A DNA stretch of 64,000 nt from Aeromonas diversa CDC 2478-85 (GCF_000819805.1 NZ_CDCE01000034.1:124838-188837), one strand, 5' to 3'; positions 34,850 to 44,421 are shown, counted from the first letter of the stretch. The notes: generated from the sequence alone by a model not told the origin. Numbers and translations: made by a program.

Positions 34850-35590
34850 ATGGGATGGTTGCGCGTCTGGCTCTTGGCCACCCTGCTCTGTCTGCCTCTC
34901 CAGGCAACCACCTTGCGACTGGTGACCCTTCAATATCCCCCGTATGTCTACGAAGAGAACGGGCAGATCCAGGGGGCGGCGTTCGAGCTGGTGAGAGAGG
35001 CGTTCCATCGCAGCGGTTATCCCATCGACGTGCGCGTGCTGCCATGGGGGCGAGCATTACAGCTTATCGAGAGCGGCGAAGCCGACGGGATCTTCACCCT
35101 CTTCAAAACGCCAGAGCGAGAGCGCTTCGCCGACTTCAGCGAGGAGGTGTTACTGGAGCAGTCCGTCTCGCTCTTCGTCAGACAAGACGCGACGATCGCG
35201 TTTGATGGGGATCTCGACGCCCTCGCCTCTTTTCGGTTTGGTCTGGTCCGCAATGTCAGTTACGGTGAGCGCTTCGATGGTTGGCTTCGCCAGCGCCCCG
35301 AGTTGGCGCGCGATCTCAGCCACACGGGTGAGGCAAACATGAACAAGTTATTGCGCGGACGCTTCGACATCTTGGTGAGCAACAGCGGCGGGGCTCACTT
35401 CATCCTGGCTCGTCTGGCGCAGCAAGATCGGGTTCGTGCCCTCAAGCCCGAGATCCAGAGGATCCCGAGCTATCTGGCATTCAGTAAGCTGCGCCATCTC
35501 GAGCCGGTACGCCGCGCCTTCGATGAGGCCTTGCGATCCATGCACGCCGATGGCAGCTACCAAAGGATTGTCTCGGCTTACGGCCTGTGA
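34850..35590 (+). CDS. Solitary periplasmic solute-binding protein (SBP_bac_3)
   Basis: This 246-residue exported protein has a signal peptide (residues 1-19) and the family-3 fold, with VTLQYPPYVYEENG, the VLPWGRALQLI element and TPERERFADFS, as in other sensor-type binding proteins. No transporter genes adjoin it. It sits between letB and rsmF, which are direct neighbours in E. coli (yebT-yebU), so it may be an insertion into that order. It is a distant relative of the binding protein at 26414. Ligand unknown; a role in signalling is as likely as transport. Confidence 0.8.
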   Translation: MGWLRVWLLATLLCLPLQATTLRLVTLQYPPYVYEENGQIQGAAFELVREAFHRSGYPIDVRVLPWGRALQLIESGEADGIFTLFKTPERERFADFSEEVLLEQSVSLFVRQDATIAFDGDLDALASFRFGLVRNVSYGERFDGWLRQRPELARDLSHTGEANMNKLLRGRFDILVSNSGGAHFILARLAQQDRVRALKPEIQRIPSYLAFSKLRHLEPVRRAFDEALRSMHADGSYQRIVSAYGL

Positions 35591-35614
35591 AGCCAACCGC
35601 TGTGAGCTTTCGGT

Positions 35615-35642
35615 TTGTTGCCCCCACCCCCTGTGCTAGAAT
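35615..35642 (+). promoter_or_regulatory. Sigma-70 promoter of rsmF
   Basis: TTGTTG (35615-35620), a 16-base spacer and TAGAAT (35637-35642), with an extended TGC in front of the -10 box. The discriminator contains CGCCCT, shared with the rluC and yceD promoters. Confidence 0.6.
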
Positions 35643-35678
35643 TTTTCGCCCTGTGACGCATCAACAAGAGCCGGACTC

Positions 35679-37106
35679 GTGCACCAGAACAGCTATATTC
35701 CCGACGCTTTCATCGACCATATTGCCAAGATCATGCCCAGCGACCTCTCCATGGAGGCGTTTCTGGCCAGTTGTCGTACCCCGCTGCGCCGCAGCATCCG
35801 GGTCAACACCCTCAAGATCTCGGTCGCGGCCTTTGTCGAGCGCATGCAGGCCCGCGGTTGGCATCTCGAGCCCGTCCCCTGGTGCAACACGGGTTTCTGG
35901 TTGACTAGGCCCGAGTCTGAAACCGTGCCCCTGGGTAACACCGCCGAGCATCTGGCCGGTCTCTTCTACATTCAGGAGGCGAGCTCCATGATGCCAGTCA
36001 CGGCACTGGAGGGCGCCCTTGAGGAAGCCGAGATGGTGCTCGATGCGGCGGCCGCCCCAGGCTCAAAGACGACCCAGATGGCGGCACTCATGGGCAATCG
36101 CGGCATGTTGATCGCCAACGAATTTTCGGCCAGTAGGATCAAGGGGCTCTTCTCCAATATTCAGCGCTGTGGTGTCACCAACGTGGCCCTTACCCACTTC
36201 GATGCGCGGGTGTTTGGTCAGTGGTTACCCGAGACATTTGATGCCATTCTGCTCGATGCGCCCTGCTCTGGCGAGGGAACACTGCGTAAAGATGAGGATG
36301 CCCTGCGCAACTGGAGCATAGAGAGCATCAATGACATCGCCACCACTCAGAAGGCCCTGCTCGAGAGCGCCTTCCATGCCTTGAAGCCCGGCGGCGTCAT
36401 CGTCTACTCCACCTGCACCCTGAGCCATCAGGAGAATCAGGAGGTGTGCGAGCACATCAAGACGCGCTTCGGCGACGCCCTCTCCTTTGAATCCCTTGCT
36501 GATCTCTTCCCGGGGGCCGATCGTGCCTGCACCGCCGAGGGCTATCTGCACATCTGGCCCCAGATCTACGACAGCGAAGGCTTCTTCGTGGCACGTCTTC
36601 GCAAACACGCCAGCGTGCCCAACGATATCTTCAAGCCGGGCAAGCTCGGCAAGTTCCCCTTCTCCCCCCTCTCGCCCAAGGAAGGCGACACGCTGCGCAG
36701 CGAAATTGAGCAGGTATATGGGATAGCCCTGCGCGGTAAGCTCTATGGCCGCGATGGAGAGATCTGGCTCTTCCCCGAGCCGGTAGAGCGGGTCATCGGC
36801 AAGATTCGTTTCGATCGCATCGGCTTCAAACTGGCCGAGACCTTCAAGAAGGGATATCGCCTCACTCACGAGTGGGCATTGGCCTACGGGGATGATGCTA
36901 GCCGGGGCACACTGGAGCTCGATGTGGAGCTGGCCCGGGAATACATGATGGGACGCGATGTGCGCCCCGAAGGGGAAAGTGGCCAGGGTGACGTGGTCGT
37001 CCGTTATCAGGGTTATGCCCTGGGGCTGGGCAAATGGGTGGGCAACCGCCTGAAAAATGGCCTGCCACGCGATCTGGTGCGCGACGGCAACCTCTTCGAG
37101 CTGTGA
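35679..37106 (+). CDS. rsmF: 16S rRNA m5C1407 methyltransferase RsmF
   Basis: The 475-residue protein has the NOL1/NOP2/Sun methyltransferase core: SAM loop DAAAAPGSKTTQ (about 118-129), DAPCSGEG with the first catalytic Cys (about 192) and YSTCTLSHQENQ with the second (about 242), and a C-terminal RNA-binding extension of some 170 residues typical of RsmF (YebU). It methylates C1407 of 16S rRNA in the assembled 30S subunit. Translation starts at a GTG (35679), which fits the E. coli N-terminus (PDAF); no ATG is near. Confidence 0.92.
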   Translation: MHQNSYIPDAFIDHIAKIMPSDLSMEAFLASCRTPLRRSIRVNTLKISVAAFVERMQARGWHLEPVPWCNTGFWLTRPESETVPLGNTAEHLAGLFYIQEASSMMPVTALEGALEEAEMVLDAAAAPGSKTTQMAALMGNRGMLIANEFSASRIKGLFSNIQRCGVTNVALTHFDARVFGQWLPETFDAILLDAPCSGEGTLRKDEDALRNWSIESINDIATTQKALLESAFHALKPGGVIVYSTCTLSHQENQEVCEHIKTRFGDALSFESLADLFPGADRACTAEGYLHIWPQIYDSEGFFVARLRKHASVPNDIFKPGKLGKFPFSPLSPKEGDTLRSEIEQVYGIALRGKLYGRDGEIWLFPEPVERVIGKIRFDRIGFKLAETFKKGYRLTHEWALAYGDDASRGTLELDVELAREYMMGRDVRPEGESGQGDVVVRYQGYALGLGKWVGNRLKNGLPRDLVRDGNLFEL

Positions 37107-37194
37107 TTACAGCGCTAGTTTAAAAATGCAGCGAAAGTGGCAATCTCACCTCTTCTGGCTATGCTTGCGTTAATGATGTCCCGAACATCCAGTT

Positions 37195-37262
37195 AGCGCA
37201 CGGCTCTGCAAGGAGCCAATTCCCCTATGCCAGGTACATGGACTTCGTGCCTGGCTTTTTTT
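37195..37262 (+). ncRNA. Candidate small RNA or structured 3' leader after rsmF
   Basis: Two hairpins stand close together about 95 bases after the rsmF stop: GGCTC/GAGCC (37202-37217), and a 9-bp stem starting GCCAGG (37229) and ending CCTGGC (37255) before seven T residues. AAGGA and ATGGA fall in or near the two loops, like CsrA-binding sites. I see no convincing promoter, so this may simply be the rsmF terminator with an extra hairpin. Confidence 0.3.
37229..37262 (+). terminator. Rho-independent terminator downstream of rsmF
   Basis: Stem GCCAGGTAC/GTGCCTGGC with one G-T pair and a loop of about nine bases, followed by TTTTTTT (37256-37262). Confidence 0.8.
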
Positions 37263-37271
37263 CATCCATAG

Positions 37272-37529
37272 TTAGCCTTCTTGCTGGTCGGAAAGCTCTT
37301 GTTCATAAAGCAGATCGATAGCTTGCTCTATGAGTGACGCCTGAGAATCTTCCAGTCGCTCGACCAGCACCGCTAAGCGGTTGGCATGGCGACGGCTGAT
37401 CCAACATTGCAGACGGGCATGAGTCTCTTGCTTGCGCCGGACATGTAGCCGCTGCCGGGTCGCGCTATCAAGCGCCTCTCGACGCGGTTCATTCTCACAC
37501 TCGATACCGTCGATGATCATTTCGGTCAT
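37272..37529 (-). CDS. Small ribbon-helix-helix-like protein
   Basis: The 85-residue protein has a basic N-terminal half and a C-terminal half (about 38-78) with the spacing of a ribbon-helix-helix or CopG-type DNA-binding domain: a short strand (LQCWIS), then two helices with ANRLAVLVERL and SQASLIEQAIDLLYEQE. It has a weak ribosome site (GAGAGA). It lies 130 bases downstream of an orphan tyrosine recombinase on the same strand and could regulate it or be part of the same lost element. Family assignment is by pattern only. Confidence 0.5.
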   Translation of the reverse strand: MTEMIIDGIECENEPRREALDSATRQRLHVRRKQETHARLQCWISRRHANRLAVLVERLEDSQASLIEQAIDLLYEQELSDQQEG

Positions 37530-37659
37530 GGGTTATCTCTCACGCCACTCATCAGGGGCCTCTCCCCTACTACGTCGCAATTATCCCTTTTATTCAATGA
37601 TTTGCAATTTACCATAATATAGGTGGTTGCGAATTGATGATGTAAGCGTTGGGCCAGCA

Positions 37660-38688
37660 CTACAGCAGCCCCGTCATGGCGTGATCCCGGAAGCGATCGG
37701 CCTGATCGAAATACTCCTGCAGGGTTCTGATGTCTCTGTGACGGGTCACTTCGATGATCTTGTTAAGAGGCTTGCCGGCGGTCACGGCCGATGTGATGAA
37801 GCCCCGCCTGAGACTGTGGCCACTGACCTCGAGCCCATCCAACGCATTGGCGCTGCGCCGCTTGATCATAAGGTTGATCCCCTGTGGCCCCAGCGCATCC
37901 GGTGTCAACTCACCCCAACGCGTCAGCCGGCAAAAGAGTGGGCCCGATGTGATCCTGGCCTGGCGGAGCCAGCGCTCCAACGCAGTGACCGGACAGTGCC
38001 TTCCCCCTCTGACCAGGGCTATCTCGCTCTCTTTGAGTTGGTGCTTGCTGGGTTTAATCCTGAGCACCACACCATCACGGCTAAAATGGAAATCATCCAG
38101 GGTAAGACGAGCCGCCTCGGAGCGACGAAGCGCACCGGCAAACATGAGAAGCAGCAGGGTATAGTCGCGCAATCCAGCCAGGGTTCGCGTATCGATACAC
38201 TCGAGCACGCGAGTGAGCGGCTCTTTGGTGAGCGCCCCGGTTTTTACCTTTTGTGTATCACCGAGGCGCACTATGCCACGCATCATCTCCTTGATATCGC
38301 TGTGCTCCGTCGGCAAGGGGTGGATCCCTTTTTGGCGAAAGGCATAACGGATCCCGGCCAACCGTCGAACCAGAGTGGCCGGTTTGCGCGGCGCTCCGCT
38401 GCGAAGCTCGCCCCGGCTGCGCTCCTTATCAAGCCAGACCCAATGCGCCAAGACACCGTCAGCCTGATCGGCCAAAAAGTTCATGATCTCCAGATGGCTG
38501 GCGGCCAATGGATTGAGTCCGTTTAGCTGACACCAGGTCACAAAAATGCGGGTATCGGCCTCATAAGCATTGAGGGTGGAATTGGCTTTTGCACTGCGTA
38601 AGAAACGGCGAGCACGTTCGTTGAGTCCGGGATCGAAGGCACTCTGTAACCCCCTCTCCTGCGTGCTGAGCGTAGTGGATAGCGACAT
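37660..38688 (-). CDS. Orphan tyrosine recombinase (integrase)
   Basis: The 342-residue protein has an N-terminal SAM-like core-binding domain (about 20-115) and a C-terminal catalytic domain. The conserved residues are visible: Arg in GALRRSEAARL, Lys in the PSKHQLK strand, HSLRRG (His and second Arg), His in TRHRD and the nucleophile Tyr in LQEYFD. It is therefore probably active. No phage, transposase or cargo genes adjoin it, and no attI/attC integron sites are seen. Palindromes lie directly in front of it. No ribosome site is visible at the ATG. Confidence 0.85.
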   Translation of the reverse strand: MSLSTTLSTQERGLQSAFDPGLNERARRFLRSAKANSTLNAYEADTRIFVTWCQLNGLNPLAASHLEIMNFLADQADGVLAHWVWLDKERSRGELRSGAPRKPATLVRRLAGIRYAFRQKGIHPLPTEHSDIKEMMRGIVRLGDTQKVKTGALTKEPLTRVLECIDTRTLAGLRDYTLLLLMFAGALRRSEAARLTLDDFHFSRDGVVLRIKPSKHQLKESEIALVRGGRHCPVTALERWLRQARITSGPLFCRLTRWGELTPDALGPQGINLMIKRRSANALDGLEVSGHSLRRGFITSAVTAGKPLNKIIEVTRHRDIRTLQEYFDQADRFRDHAMTGLL

Positions 38689-38719
38689 GTAACATCATGT
38701 TTTTATTGAATCTAATGAG

Positions 38720-38733
38720 GATCCTACCGGATC
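38720..38733. repeat. Short inverted repeat in front of the integrase
   Basis: GATCC and GGATC flank TACC, 31-45 bases upstream of the integrase start codon. It could be part of a recombinase core site or an operator. Confidence 0.4.
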
Positions 38734-38750
38734 AATAAAGAAGATCAACT

Positions 38751-38772
38751 ATCGATAATGAATATTATCGAT
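38751..38772. repeat. 22-bp inverted repeat in front of the integrase
   Basis: ATCGATAAT (38751-38759) and its exact complement (38764-38772) flank a 4-base spacer, GAAT. Nine-base arms with a short AT-rich centre are typical of tyrosine-recombinase core sites or of regulator operators. Confidence 0.5.
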
Positions 38773-38928
38773 ACTAAAGATGCTGGTAACACAACCCGTG
38801 AGACATACCGGGATATCCAACAACGAATAGCGAAACCATCAACCGTCCTCCAAGACAAACGTCCCCACGAGTGAGAGATAACGAGAGTGGGAATAACGGC
38901 GAGAGAGGGTCACAACTCCTGTTGATAT

Positions 38929-38959
38929 AAAAAGAGAGGGGGCATCTGATGCCCCCTCT
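38929..38959 (-). terminator. Terminator of the pabC-to-tatD operon
   Basis: An 11-bp stem (AGAGGGGGCAT, 38935-38945, loop CTG) lies just past the tatD stop; on the minus strand it runs into TCTTTTTATATC. Confidence 0.85.
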
Positions 38960-38960
38960 T

Positions 38961-39743
38961 TCAATTCTGCTTTGCGAGCGTGAAGAGCTCGAAGAAATTT
39001 CGCGTCGTGTGTTGTGCCAGAGAATCCAGAGAGACCTCTTTTAGATCGGCCACAAACTGAGCGACATCGCGCACGAAGGCCGGTTCATTCTCCTGACCTC
39101 TATGGGGAACCGGCGCCAGATAGGGGGCATCGGTTTCGACCAGAAGGCGCTCGAGGGGCAAGGCACGCACGACCTCTTGCAATGCCTTGGCATTTCGGAA
39201 CGTGGCAATCCCGGAGATGGAGATGTAAAAGCCCATGGCCATCGCGGCTTCCGCCATCTCGAGGGACTCGGTAAAACAGTGCAGTACGCCACCGACCTGC
39301 TCGGCCCCCTCCTCTGCCATGATCCGCAGGGTATCGACCTGGGCATCTCGAGTGTGAATGATAAGGGGCTTGTTCAGCTCTCTTGCGATACGAATATGCT
39401 CGCGAAACGACTCCTGCTGCACCGTCTTGTTTTCCGGCGAGTAGTAGTAGTCGAGCCCGGTCTCACCGATGGCCACCACCTTGGGATCTGCGGCCTGAAC
39501 ACGCAACCGTGCAACATCCACCCCGGGCTCCTGATTGAGCGGATGAACGCCACAGGAGGCGAAAACATTCGGATAGGGAGAAATCGCCTCGAGCATGGTA
39601 GGGAATTGATCCTGGGTCACGCTGACACAGAGAAAATAACCGACCCCCCGTTCCTGCGCTTTGGCCAGCACGGAGGGGATATCGACCTGTTTGTCCCCAT
39701 AGCTGAGACGATCGAGATGGCAGTGTGAGTCGACGAGTAACAT
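38961..39743 (-). CDS. ycfH: TatD-family metal-dependent DNase (YcfH)
   Basis: The 260-residue TIM-barrel hydrolase has the metal ligands in DSHCHLD (5-11), the Glu in AIGETGLDY, HTRDA, HCFTE and the late Asp in ETDAPYLAP. TatD proteins hydrolyse DNA 3' ends; YcfH is the paralogue encoded after holB in E. coli. Here it lies 12 bases after holB, as the last gene of the pabC-mltG-tmk-holB-ycfH operon, followed by a terminator. Confidence 0.9.
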   Translation of the reverse strand: MLLVDSHCHLDRLSYGDKQVDIPSVLAKAQERGVGYFLCVSVTQDQFPTMLEAISPYPNVFASCGVHPLNQEPGVDVARLRVQAADPKVVAIGETGLDYYYSPENKTVQQESFREHIRIARELNKPLIIHTRDAQVDTLRIMAEEGAEQVGGVLHCFTESLEMAEAAMAMGFYISISGIATFRNAKALQEVVRALPLERLLVETDAPYLAPVPHRGQENEPAFVRDVAQFVADLKEVSLDSLAQHTTRNFFELFTLAKQN

Positions 39744-39755
39744 GAAAATTTCGCT

Positions 39756-40703
39756 TTATAACCAGTGGCCTAGCCACTTATGAAGATGAACGGCGGGATT
39801 AACCAGCTGACCGGGTTGACAGGTTTCACGCACGCTCAGCAATTGAGTCTGAGCATGTAGCAGCAACTCGCTGGAGCGACTCTCGGCCAACTCGGACAGC
39901 GGAAGCGAGAGATCCGGCATGGAGAGCTGCTCGATGGGGCACCTGGCTTGCAACTTCAGGGCATCATTAATCAGCAGCTGCAGCCAAGGCAAGTGACGTT
40001 CGAGATCGTTGGCGATGCGAGTGGCCAGTCCCGGTAACTCGGCAGGGTGACGGGAAAGCCGGCAAAGTTGCTCCAGCAGACTACGCCGCTCGTCGTCACC
40101 GCCCTCCTCCAGATAGGCCTTGACCCGTAGCGGCGCCCCCTGACAGATCCGCACCTGGCTTGGCGTGGCGTGAACGCCCTGCTCCTCGAGCCAACGCAGG
40201 GTGAGCGACTCCGCCGGGATCGGGCACAGATGTTTGTTGCAGCGACTGAGTATGGTTGGAAGCAAGCGACTGGACTGGCTCGCCAAGAGCAGGATCAGGC
40301 TGTTACCGGCAGGCTCTTCCAGCGTTTTGAGCAAGGCATTGGCGGCGGCCTCGGTCATCCGCTCAGCCTGTTCGATGATCACCACCTTGCCACGCCCCAG
40401 CTGAGGGCTCTCACCCAGACGCTGACAGAGGGCGCGCACCGGGTCGACCCCGATACTCTTACCCTCGCGGCCAACCCGGCCCAGATCGGGATGATGCCCC
40501 TTGGCCAGCAACTGGCAGGCGTGACAATGGCCGCAAGGGTGGTCATCCACCAATTGCTGGCAGAGGTGGCGCTGAGCGAGGGCGTCGGCCAACTGCTCCT
40601 TTCCCAACCCTTCATCACCGAGTAACAGCCAGGCGTGGCCCAGCCGACCGCCGCGAGCGACCTCGAGCAGGGAGTGCCACTGGGGGATCAGCCAGGGATA
40701 CAT
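39756..40703 (-). CDS. holB: DNA polymerase III subunit delta'
   Basis: The 315-residue clamp-loader subunit has a degenerate P-loop (GDEGLGKE, with Glu where Ser or Thr binds Mg) as expected for the non-ATPase delta' subunit, a four-Cys zinc module (CGHCHAC plus an upstream Cys near 48) and the SRC motif (ILSRC). It is part of the replisome clamp loader. Its start overlaps the tmk end by 16 bases. Confidence 0.92.
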   Translation of the reverse strand: MYPWLIPQWHSLLEVARGGRLGHAWLLLGDEGLGKEQLADALAQRHLCQQLVDDHPCGHCHACQLLAKGHHPDLGRVGREGKSIGVDPVRALCQRLGESPQLGRGKVVIIEQAERMTEAAANALLKTLEEPAGNSLILLLASQSSRLLPTILSRCNKHLCPIPAESLTLRWLEEQGVHATPSQVRICQGAPLRVKAYLEEGGDDERRSLLEQLCRLSRHPAELPGLATRIANDLERHLPWLQLLINDALKLQARCPIEQLSMPDLSLPLSELAESRSSELLLHAQTQLLSVRETCQPGQLVNPAVHLHKWLGHWL

Positions 40704-41314
40704 AGGCTGCGCTCTAGTTCCGTCTCAATAGCGGCCTTAACGAGTTCCGGGCTCAGGCTGGCGTCGATCACCCGGATCGACGCATCGGTGGCGGCCAGTG
40801 AGAGATAACGTTCCCGGGTTCGCTCGAAGAACGGGAGTTGCTCTTGTTCGATGCGGTCCAGCTCGCCACGGTGACGCGCCCGAGCAAGCCCCAGTGCAGG
40901 GTCGATATCCAGATAGAGGGTCAGGTCGGGCTTGAAGTCGCCGAGCACCGCCTGCTTGATACCATCGATAAGCTCGGCAGCAATGCCGCGCCCTCCCCCC
41001 TGATAGGCTTGCGAGGAGAGGTTGTGCCTGTCCCCCACTACCCAGGCACCGCGTGCCAGGGCCGGTTTGATCCGGTTGGCAACCAGCTGCACCCGGGCGG
41101 CATACATCAGCAGCAGCTCGGCCTCGATGGTCAACTGCTCGTCATGGGGCTCTTTCACGATGGCACGCATTCGTTCCGCAAGCGGAGTGCCACCCGGTTC
41201 TCTTGTGCATTCGATATCGGCAATGCCGTTGGCCTTGAGCCAATCGGTGACATAGGCCACGGCGGAGCTCTTGCCCGCCCCTTCCAGACCTTCGATTACG
41301 ATAAATTTCGACAT
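40688..41314 (-). CDS. tmk: Thymidylate kinase
   Basis: The 208-residue kinase phosphorylates dTMP to dTDP. It has the P-loop GLEGAGKSS (8-16), the dTMP-binding [15 protein letters not shown] stretch and the LID region [14 protein letters not shown], of the E. coli type with Arg residues in the lid. The gene overlaps mltG by one base (TGATG) upstream and holB downstream, so translation of all three is coupled. Confidence 0.94.
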   Translation of the reverse strand: MSKFIVIEGLEGAGKSSAVAYVTDWLKANGIADIECTREPGGTPLAERMRAIVKEPHDEQLTIEAELLLMYAARVQLVANRIKPALARGAWVVGDRHNLSSQAYQGGGRGIAAELIDGIKQAVLGDFKPDLTLYLDIDPALGLARARHRGELDRIEQEQLPFFERTRERYLSLAATDASIRVIDASLSPELVKAAIETELERSLCIPG

Positions 41315-42312
41315 CAGGACTTCTTCAAAATGTATTTGCGCACGGCTTGGTTATGCTCGGCCAGGGTCTTGGAGAAGTAGTGCTCCCCGCCCCCCTTGGC
41401 CACGAAATAGAGGTAGTCACTCTTGAGCGGATTGAGCGCCGCCTCGATGGAGGCCTTGCCCGGCATGGCGATCGGCGTGGGTGGCAGACCGTTAATCACA
41501 TAGGTGTTGAACGGGTTGTTGTCGGTGAGATCGGCCTTGCGGATATTGCCGTCGTAGCGATCCTTGACCCCGTAGATCACCGTGGGGTCGGTCTGCAACT
41601 TCATCCCCAAACGCAACCGGTTGACGAACACAGAAGCGATGAGCGGTCGCTCATTCGGCTGGCCGGTCTCTTTCTCGATGATCGACGCCATCACCAGCGC
41701 CTCATAGGCATTCTTGTAGGGAAGATCGGCCTGACGCTTCTCCCAGGCCTGCTCGAGGAATTGCTCCATCTCTTGATGGGCGCGTCGCAAAATCGCCAGA
41801 TCCGAGCTGTGGCTGGTATAGGCATAGGTCTCGGGAAGGAACCACCCCTCCGGCTTGCCGCTCTCGATGCCGAGCTCGCGGGCCAGCTCTTCATCGCTCT
41901 GCTCACGGCTCACACGCTCCAGATAAGGGGCCGCATTGAGTTGCTTGCGCCACTCTTCGAAACGGGAACCCTCGACGAAGGTGAGGTTAAACATGAACTC
42001 CTTGCCTGAGGCAAACAGGGAGAGCACCTCGGTAAGCCGCGCCCCCTCTTTCACCTCATAGGTACCGGACTTTATCTGTACCAGGTCGGGGTGAAAGCGC
42101 AGCCAGAGGCGAACCGCCCAATCGGAGAGATGCTCCTCGGCCAGCGTCTCGATGATACGGCTGGCATGATCCCCCTTCTCCACCGTGAACAGGCGGGTGG
42201 GGCCTTCGATCACGGCACGCTCGATGGCACTGTATTCCCGATAGGCGTAACCGCCGCCAAGGACCAACAGCAGGGAGGTCGCGGCCACGATCCCCTTGAG
42301 TCGTTTAGACAT
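41314..42312 (-). CDS. mltG: Endolytic murein transglycosylase MltG
   Basis: The 332-residue protein has an N-terminal membrane anchor (about 8-26), a LysM-like module and the YceG catalytic domain with the Glu of SIIEKETGQ, and the [11 protein letters not shown] signature. It cuts nascent peptidoglycan strands at the inner membrane and so ends their elongation. The ATG at 42312 is used rather than the TTG just before it. It overlaps pabC by 8 bases. Confidence 0.93.
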   Translation of the reverse strand: MSKRLKGIVAATSLLLVLGGGYAYREYSAIERAVIEGPTRLFTVEKGDHASRIIETLAEEHLSDWAVRLWLRFHPDLVQIKSGTYEVKEGARLTEVLSLFASGKEFMFNLTFVEGSRFEEWRKQLNAAPYLERVSREQSDEELARELGIESGKPEGWFLPETYAYTSHSSDLAILRRAHQEMEQFLEQAWEKRQADLPYKNAYEALVMASIIEKETGQPNERPLIASVFVNRLRLGMKLQTDPTVIYGVKDRYDGNIRKADLTDNNPFNTYVINGLPPTPIAMPGKASIEAALNPLKSDYLYFVAKGGGEHYFSKTLAEHNQAVRKYILKKS

Positions 42313-43114
42313 CAATTAATAAACGCTCCTGTAAATAACGAACCACCGCGCCGATGGGATAGCTCTGCTGGGCGATGCGGGTTACGGGCACCACACCCAT
42401 CAGGGCATTGGTCATCCACACCTCTTCCGCATGCCAAAGCGACTCCAATGGAGCCTCCACCGTGCGCAGCTCAATACTCATCTCTTTGAGCATCCCCATG
42501 ACGGTTCGGCGCATCACGCCATCCACTCCCCCATGAGAGAGATCCGGCGTAAACACCGTCTTGTCACGACGCCAAAACAGATTGGCACTGACACCGGCGA
42601 CCAGCACATTGCGCGTGCTGAGTACTACTCCTTCGACTGCATTCGACTCGTTAAGTTCTTGTCGCAGCAGCACCTGCTCGAGTCGATTCAGGCTCTTAAT
42701 CCCCGCCAGCATAGGCTGATCCGCAACCCGTTGCCGGCACTCCACCACCTCGATCCCCTCGCTCTGCCACTGTAGATAGTGTTCGGGAAACGGTGAGAGG
42801 GTCACGATCCAGCGGGTATCGTGGCAGCCCGCGGGCGAGTAGCCACGTCCGCCGCTGCCACGGGTGATCATCACCTTGGCACAACCCAGCGCAACCCCGG
42901 CTATCTCATCGTGCAGACTCGCCGCCAGCTGCGACCAGTCTGGCGCGACAATGCCAAGGCGCTGGCATCCTTTCTGTAACCTGGCGAGGTGCGCCTCCCA
43001 GCGCTCGATGCGACCGTCGACCACCTTCATGGTCGTGAAGTGACCATCGCCATACGCTAGGCCGCGATCCGTTACCTCCACTCGATCCAGCTTCCTGCCA
43101 TTGATGAGTGACAT
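42305..43114 (-). CDS. pabC: Aminodeoxychorismate lyase
   Basis: The 269-residue PLP enzyme of fold type IV makes 4-aminobenzoate and pyruvate from aminodeoxychorismate for folate synthesis. The PLP lysine is in IKSLNRLEQ, and GLAYGDGHF near the N-terminus and TNALMGVVPV near the end are typical. I chose the ATG at 43114, preceded by GGAGG; the frame runs open to 43294 but that part includes the fabF terminator. It is the first gene of its operon, 65 bases after fabF. Confidence 0.92.
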   Translation of the reverse strand: MSLINGRKLDRVEVTDRGLAYGDGHFTTMKVVDGRIERWEAHLARLQKGCQRLGIVAPDWSQLAASLHDEIAGVALGCAKVMITRGSGGRGYSPAGCHDTRWIVTLSPFPEHYLQWQSEGIEVVECRQRVADQPMLAGIKSLNRLEQVLLRQELNESNAVEGVVLSTRNVLVAGVSANLFWRRDKTVFTPDLSHGGVDGVMRRTVMGMLKEMSIELRTVEAPLESLWHAEEVWMTNALMGVVPVTRIAQQSYPIGAVVRYLQERLLIDV

Positions 43115-43126
43115 TGTGCCTCCGAT

Positions 43127-43157
43127 AAAAAAGCCCGATACCAGGGGTATCGGGCTT
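43127..43157 (-). terminator. Terminator of fabF
   Basis: A 12-bp stem AAGCCCGATACC with a 3-base loop lies just after fabF. On the minus strand it runs into TTTTATCGG. The T-tract lies next to the pabC ribosome site, so read-through probably feeds pabC. Confidence 0.8.
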
Positions 43158-43179
43158 GATGGTGATCGCCCTCGGACGA

Positions 43180-44421
43180 TTATACGCGTTTGAAGATCAG
43201 CGAGCCATTGGTCCCGCCGAAGCCAAAGGAGTTCGAGAGTGCATACTCGAACGTCCCCTTCTTCGCCACGTGAGGGACCAGATCGAGGTCGCACTCCTCG
43301 TCCGGATTATCCAGGTTGATGGTCGGCGGCGCTATCTGATCGCGCAGCGCCAGCACTGTGATGATGGCCTCGATGGCGCCGGCGGCACCGAGCAGGTGAC
43401 CGGTCATCGATTTGGTGGAGCTGACCATTACCTGCTTGGCGTGCTCGCCCATCACCTTCTTCACACCGCGCAGTTCGGCCACGTCGCCGAGCGGGGTGGA
43501 GGTGCCGTGGGCATTGATGTAGCCGATCTGGGCTGCATCGATGCCGGCATCCTTGATGGCGGCCTGCATGGCGCGGGCGGCACCACTGCCGTCATCGGGG
43601 GGCGCCGTCATGTGGTGTGCGTCACCGCTCATGCCAAAACCAACCAGCTCGGCATAGATCTTGGCGCCGCGCGCCTTGGCGTGTTCGTACTCTTCGAGCA
43701 CCACCACACCGGCGCCGTCACCCAGTACGAAGCCATCGCGCTCCTTGTCCCACGGACGGCTCGCCTTGTGCGGCTCGTCATTGCGGGTGGAGAGCGCCTT
43801 GGCCGCCGCGAAGCCGCCCATCCCCATGGGGGTGGAGGCCTTCTCGGCGCCACCGGCGACCATCACGTCCGCATCACCATAGGCGATCATGCGGGCGGCC
43901 ATGCCGATAGCATGGGTGCCTGTGGTGCAAGCGGTGGTCACGGCGATGTTCGGGCCCTGGATCCCCTTCATGATCGAGAGGTGACCCGCCACCATGTTGA
44001 TGATGGTGGACGGCACGAAGAAGGGGCTGATCTTGCGCGGACCACCCTTGGTCAGGCTCTCGTGATTCGCCTCGATGAGGCCCAGACCGCCGATACCGGA
44101 GCCAATGGCAACGCCAATCCGCTCGGCATTGCTCTCGTCGATGGCGAGCGCCGCATCCTCGATGGCCTGCAGACCAGCCGCGATACCATACTGGATGAAG
44201 AGATCCATCTTGCGGGCATCCTTGCGACTGATGCCATAGGCTTCGGCGTCAAAATCCTTGACCAGACCGGCGAAACGGGTGGGGAAATCGGTGGTATCGA
44301 AGTGCTCGATATGAGTGATACCGCTCTGGCCCTGAAGCAAGGCTTGCCAGCTGGTTTCGGCACTGTTGCCTACCGGGGAAAGCATGCCCAGGCCGGTCAC
44401 AACGACTCTGCGTTTAGACAC
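43180..44421 (-). CDS. fabF: 3-oxoacyl-ACP synthase II
   Basis: The 413-residue condensing enzyme elongates acyl-ACP, including the step from C16:1 to C18:1. The catalytic triad is visible: Cys in [12 protein letters not shown], His in [11 protein letters not shown] and His in [10 protein letters not shown]. The start is GTG at 44421, preceded by GGAG at nine bases. It follows acpP by 81 bases, with a hairpin between them. Confidence 0.95.
   Translation of the reverse strand: MSKRRVVVTGLGMLSPVGNSAETSWQALLQGQSGITHIEHFDTTDFPTRFAGLVKDFDAEAYGISRKDARKMDLFIQYGIAAGLQAIEDAALAIDESNAERIGVAIGSGIGGLGLIEANHESLTKGGPRKISPFFVPSTIINMVAGHLSIMKGIQGPNIAVTTACTTGTHAIGMAARMIAYGDADVMVAGGAEKASTPMGMGGFAAAKALSTRNDEPHKASRPWDKERDGFVLGDGAGVVVLEEYEHAKARGAKIYAELVGFGMSGDAHHMTAPPDDGSGAARAMQAAIKDAGIDAAQIGYINAHGTSTPLGDVAELRGVKKVMGEHAKQVMVSSTKSMTGHLLGAAGAIEAIITVLALRDQIAPPTINLDNPDEECDLDLVPHVAKKGTFEYALSNSFGFGGTNGSLIFKRV

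Noticed and set aside
37660-38960. Integron or prophage
   Set aside because: No attI or attC sites, gene cassettes or phage structural genes are seen, and the recombinase lacks the extra IntI segment as far as I can tell.
42780-43294. pabC starting at 43294
   Set aside because: The extra 60 residues cross the fabF terminator and do not resemble the family; the ATG at 43114 has GGAGG.
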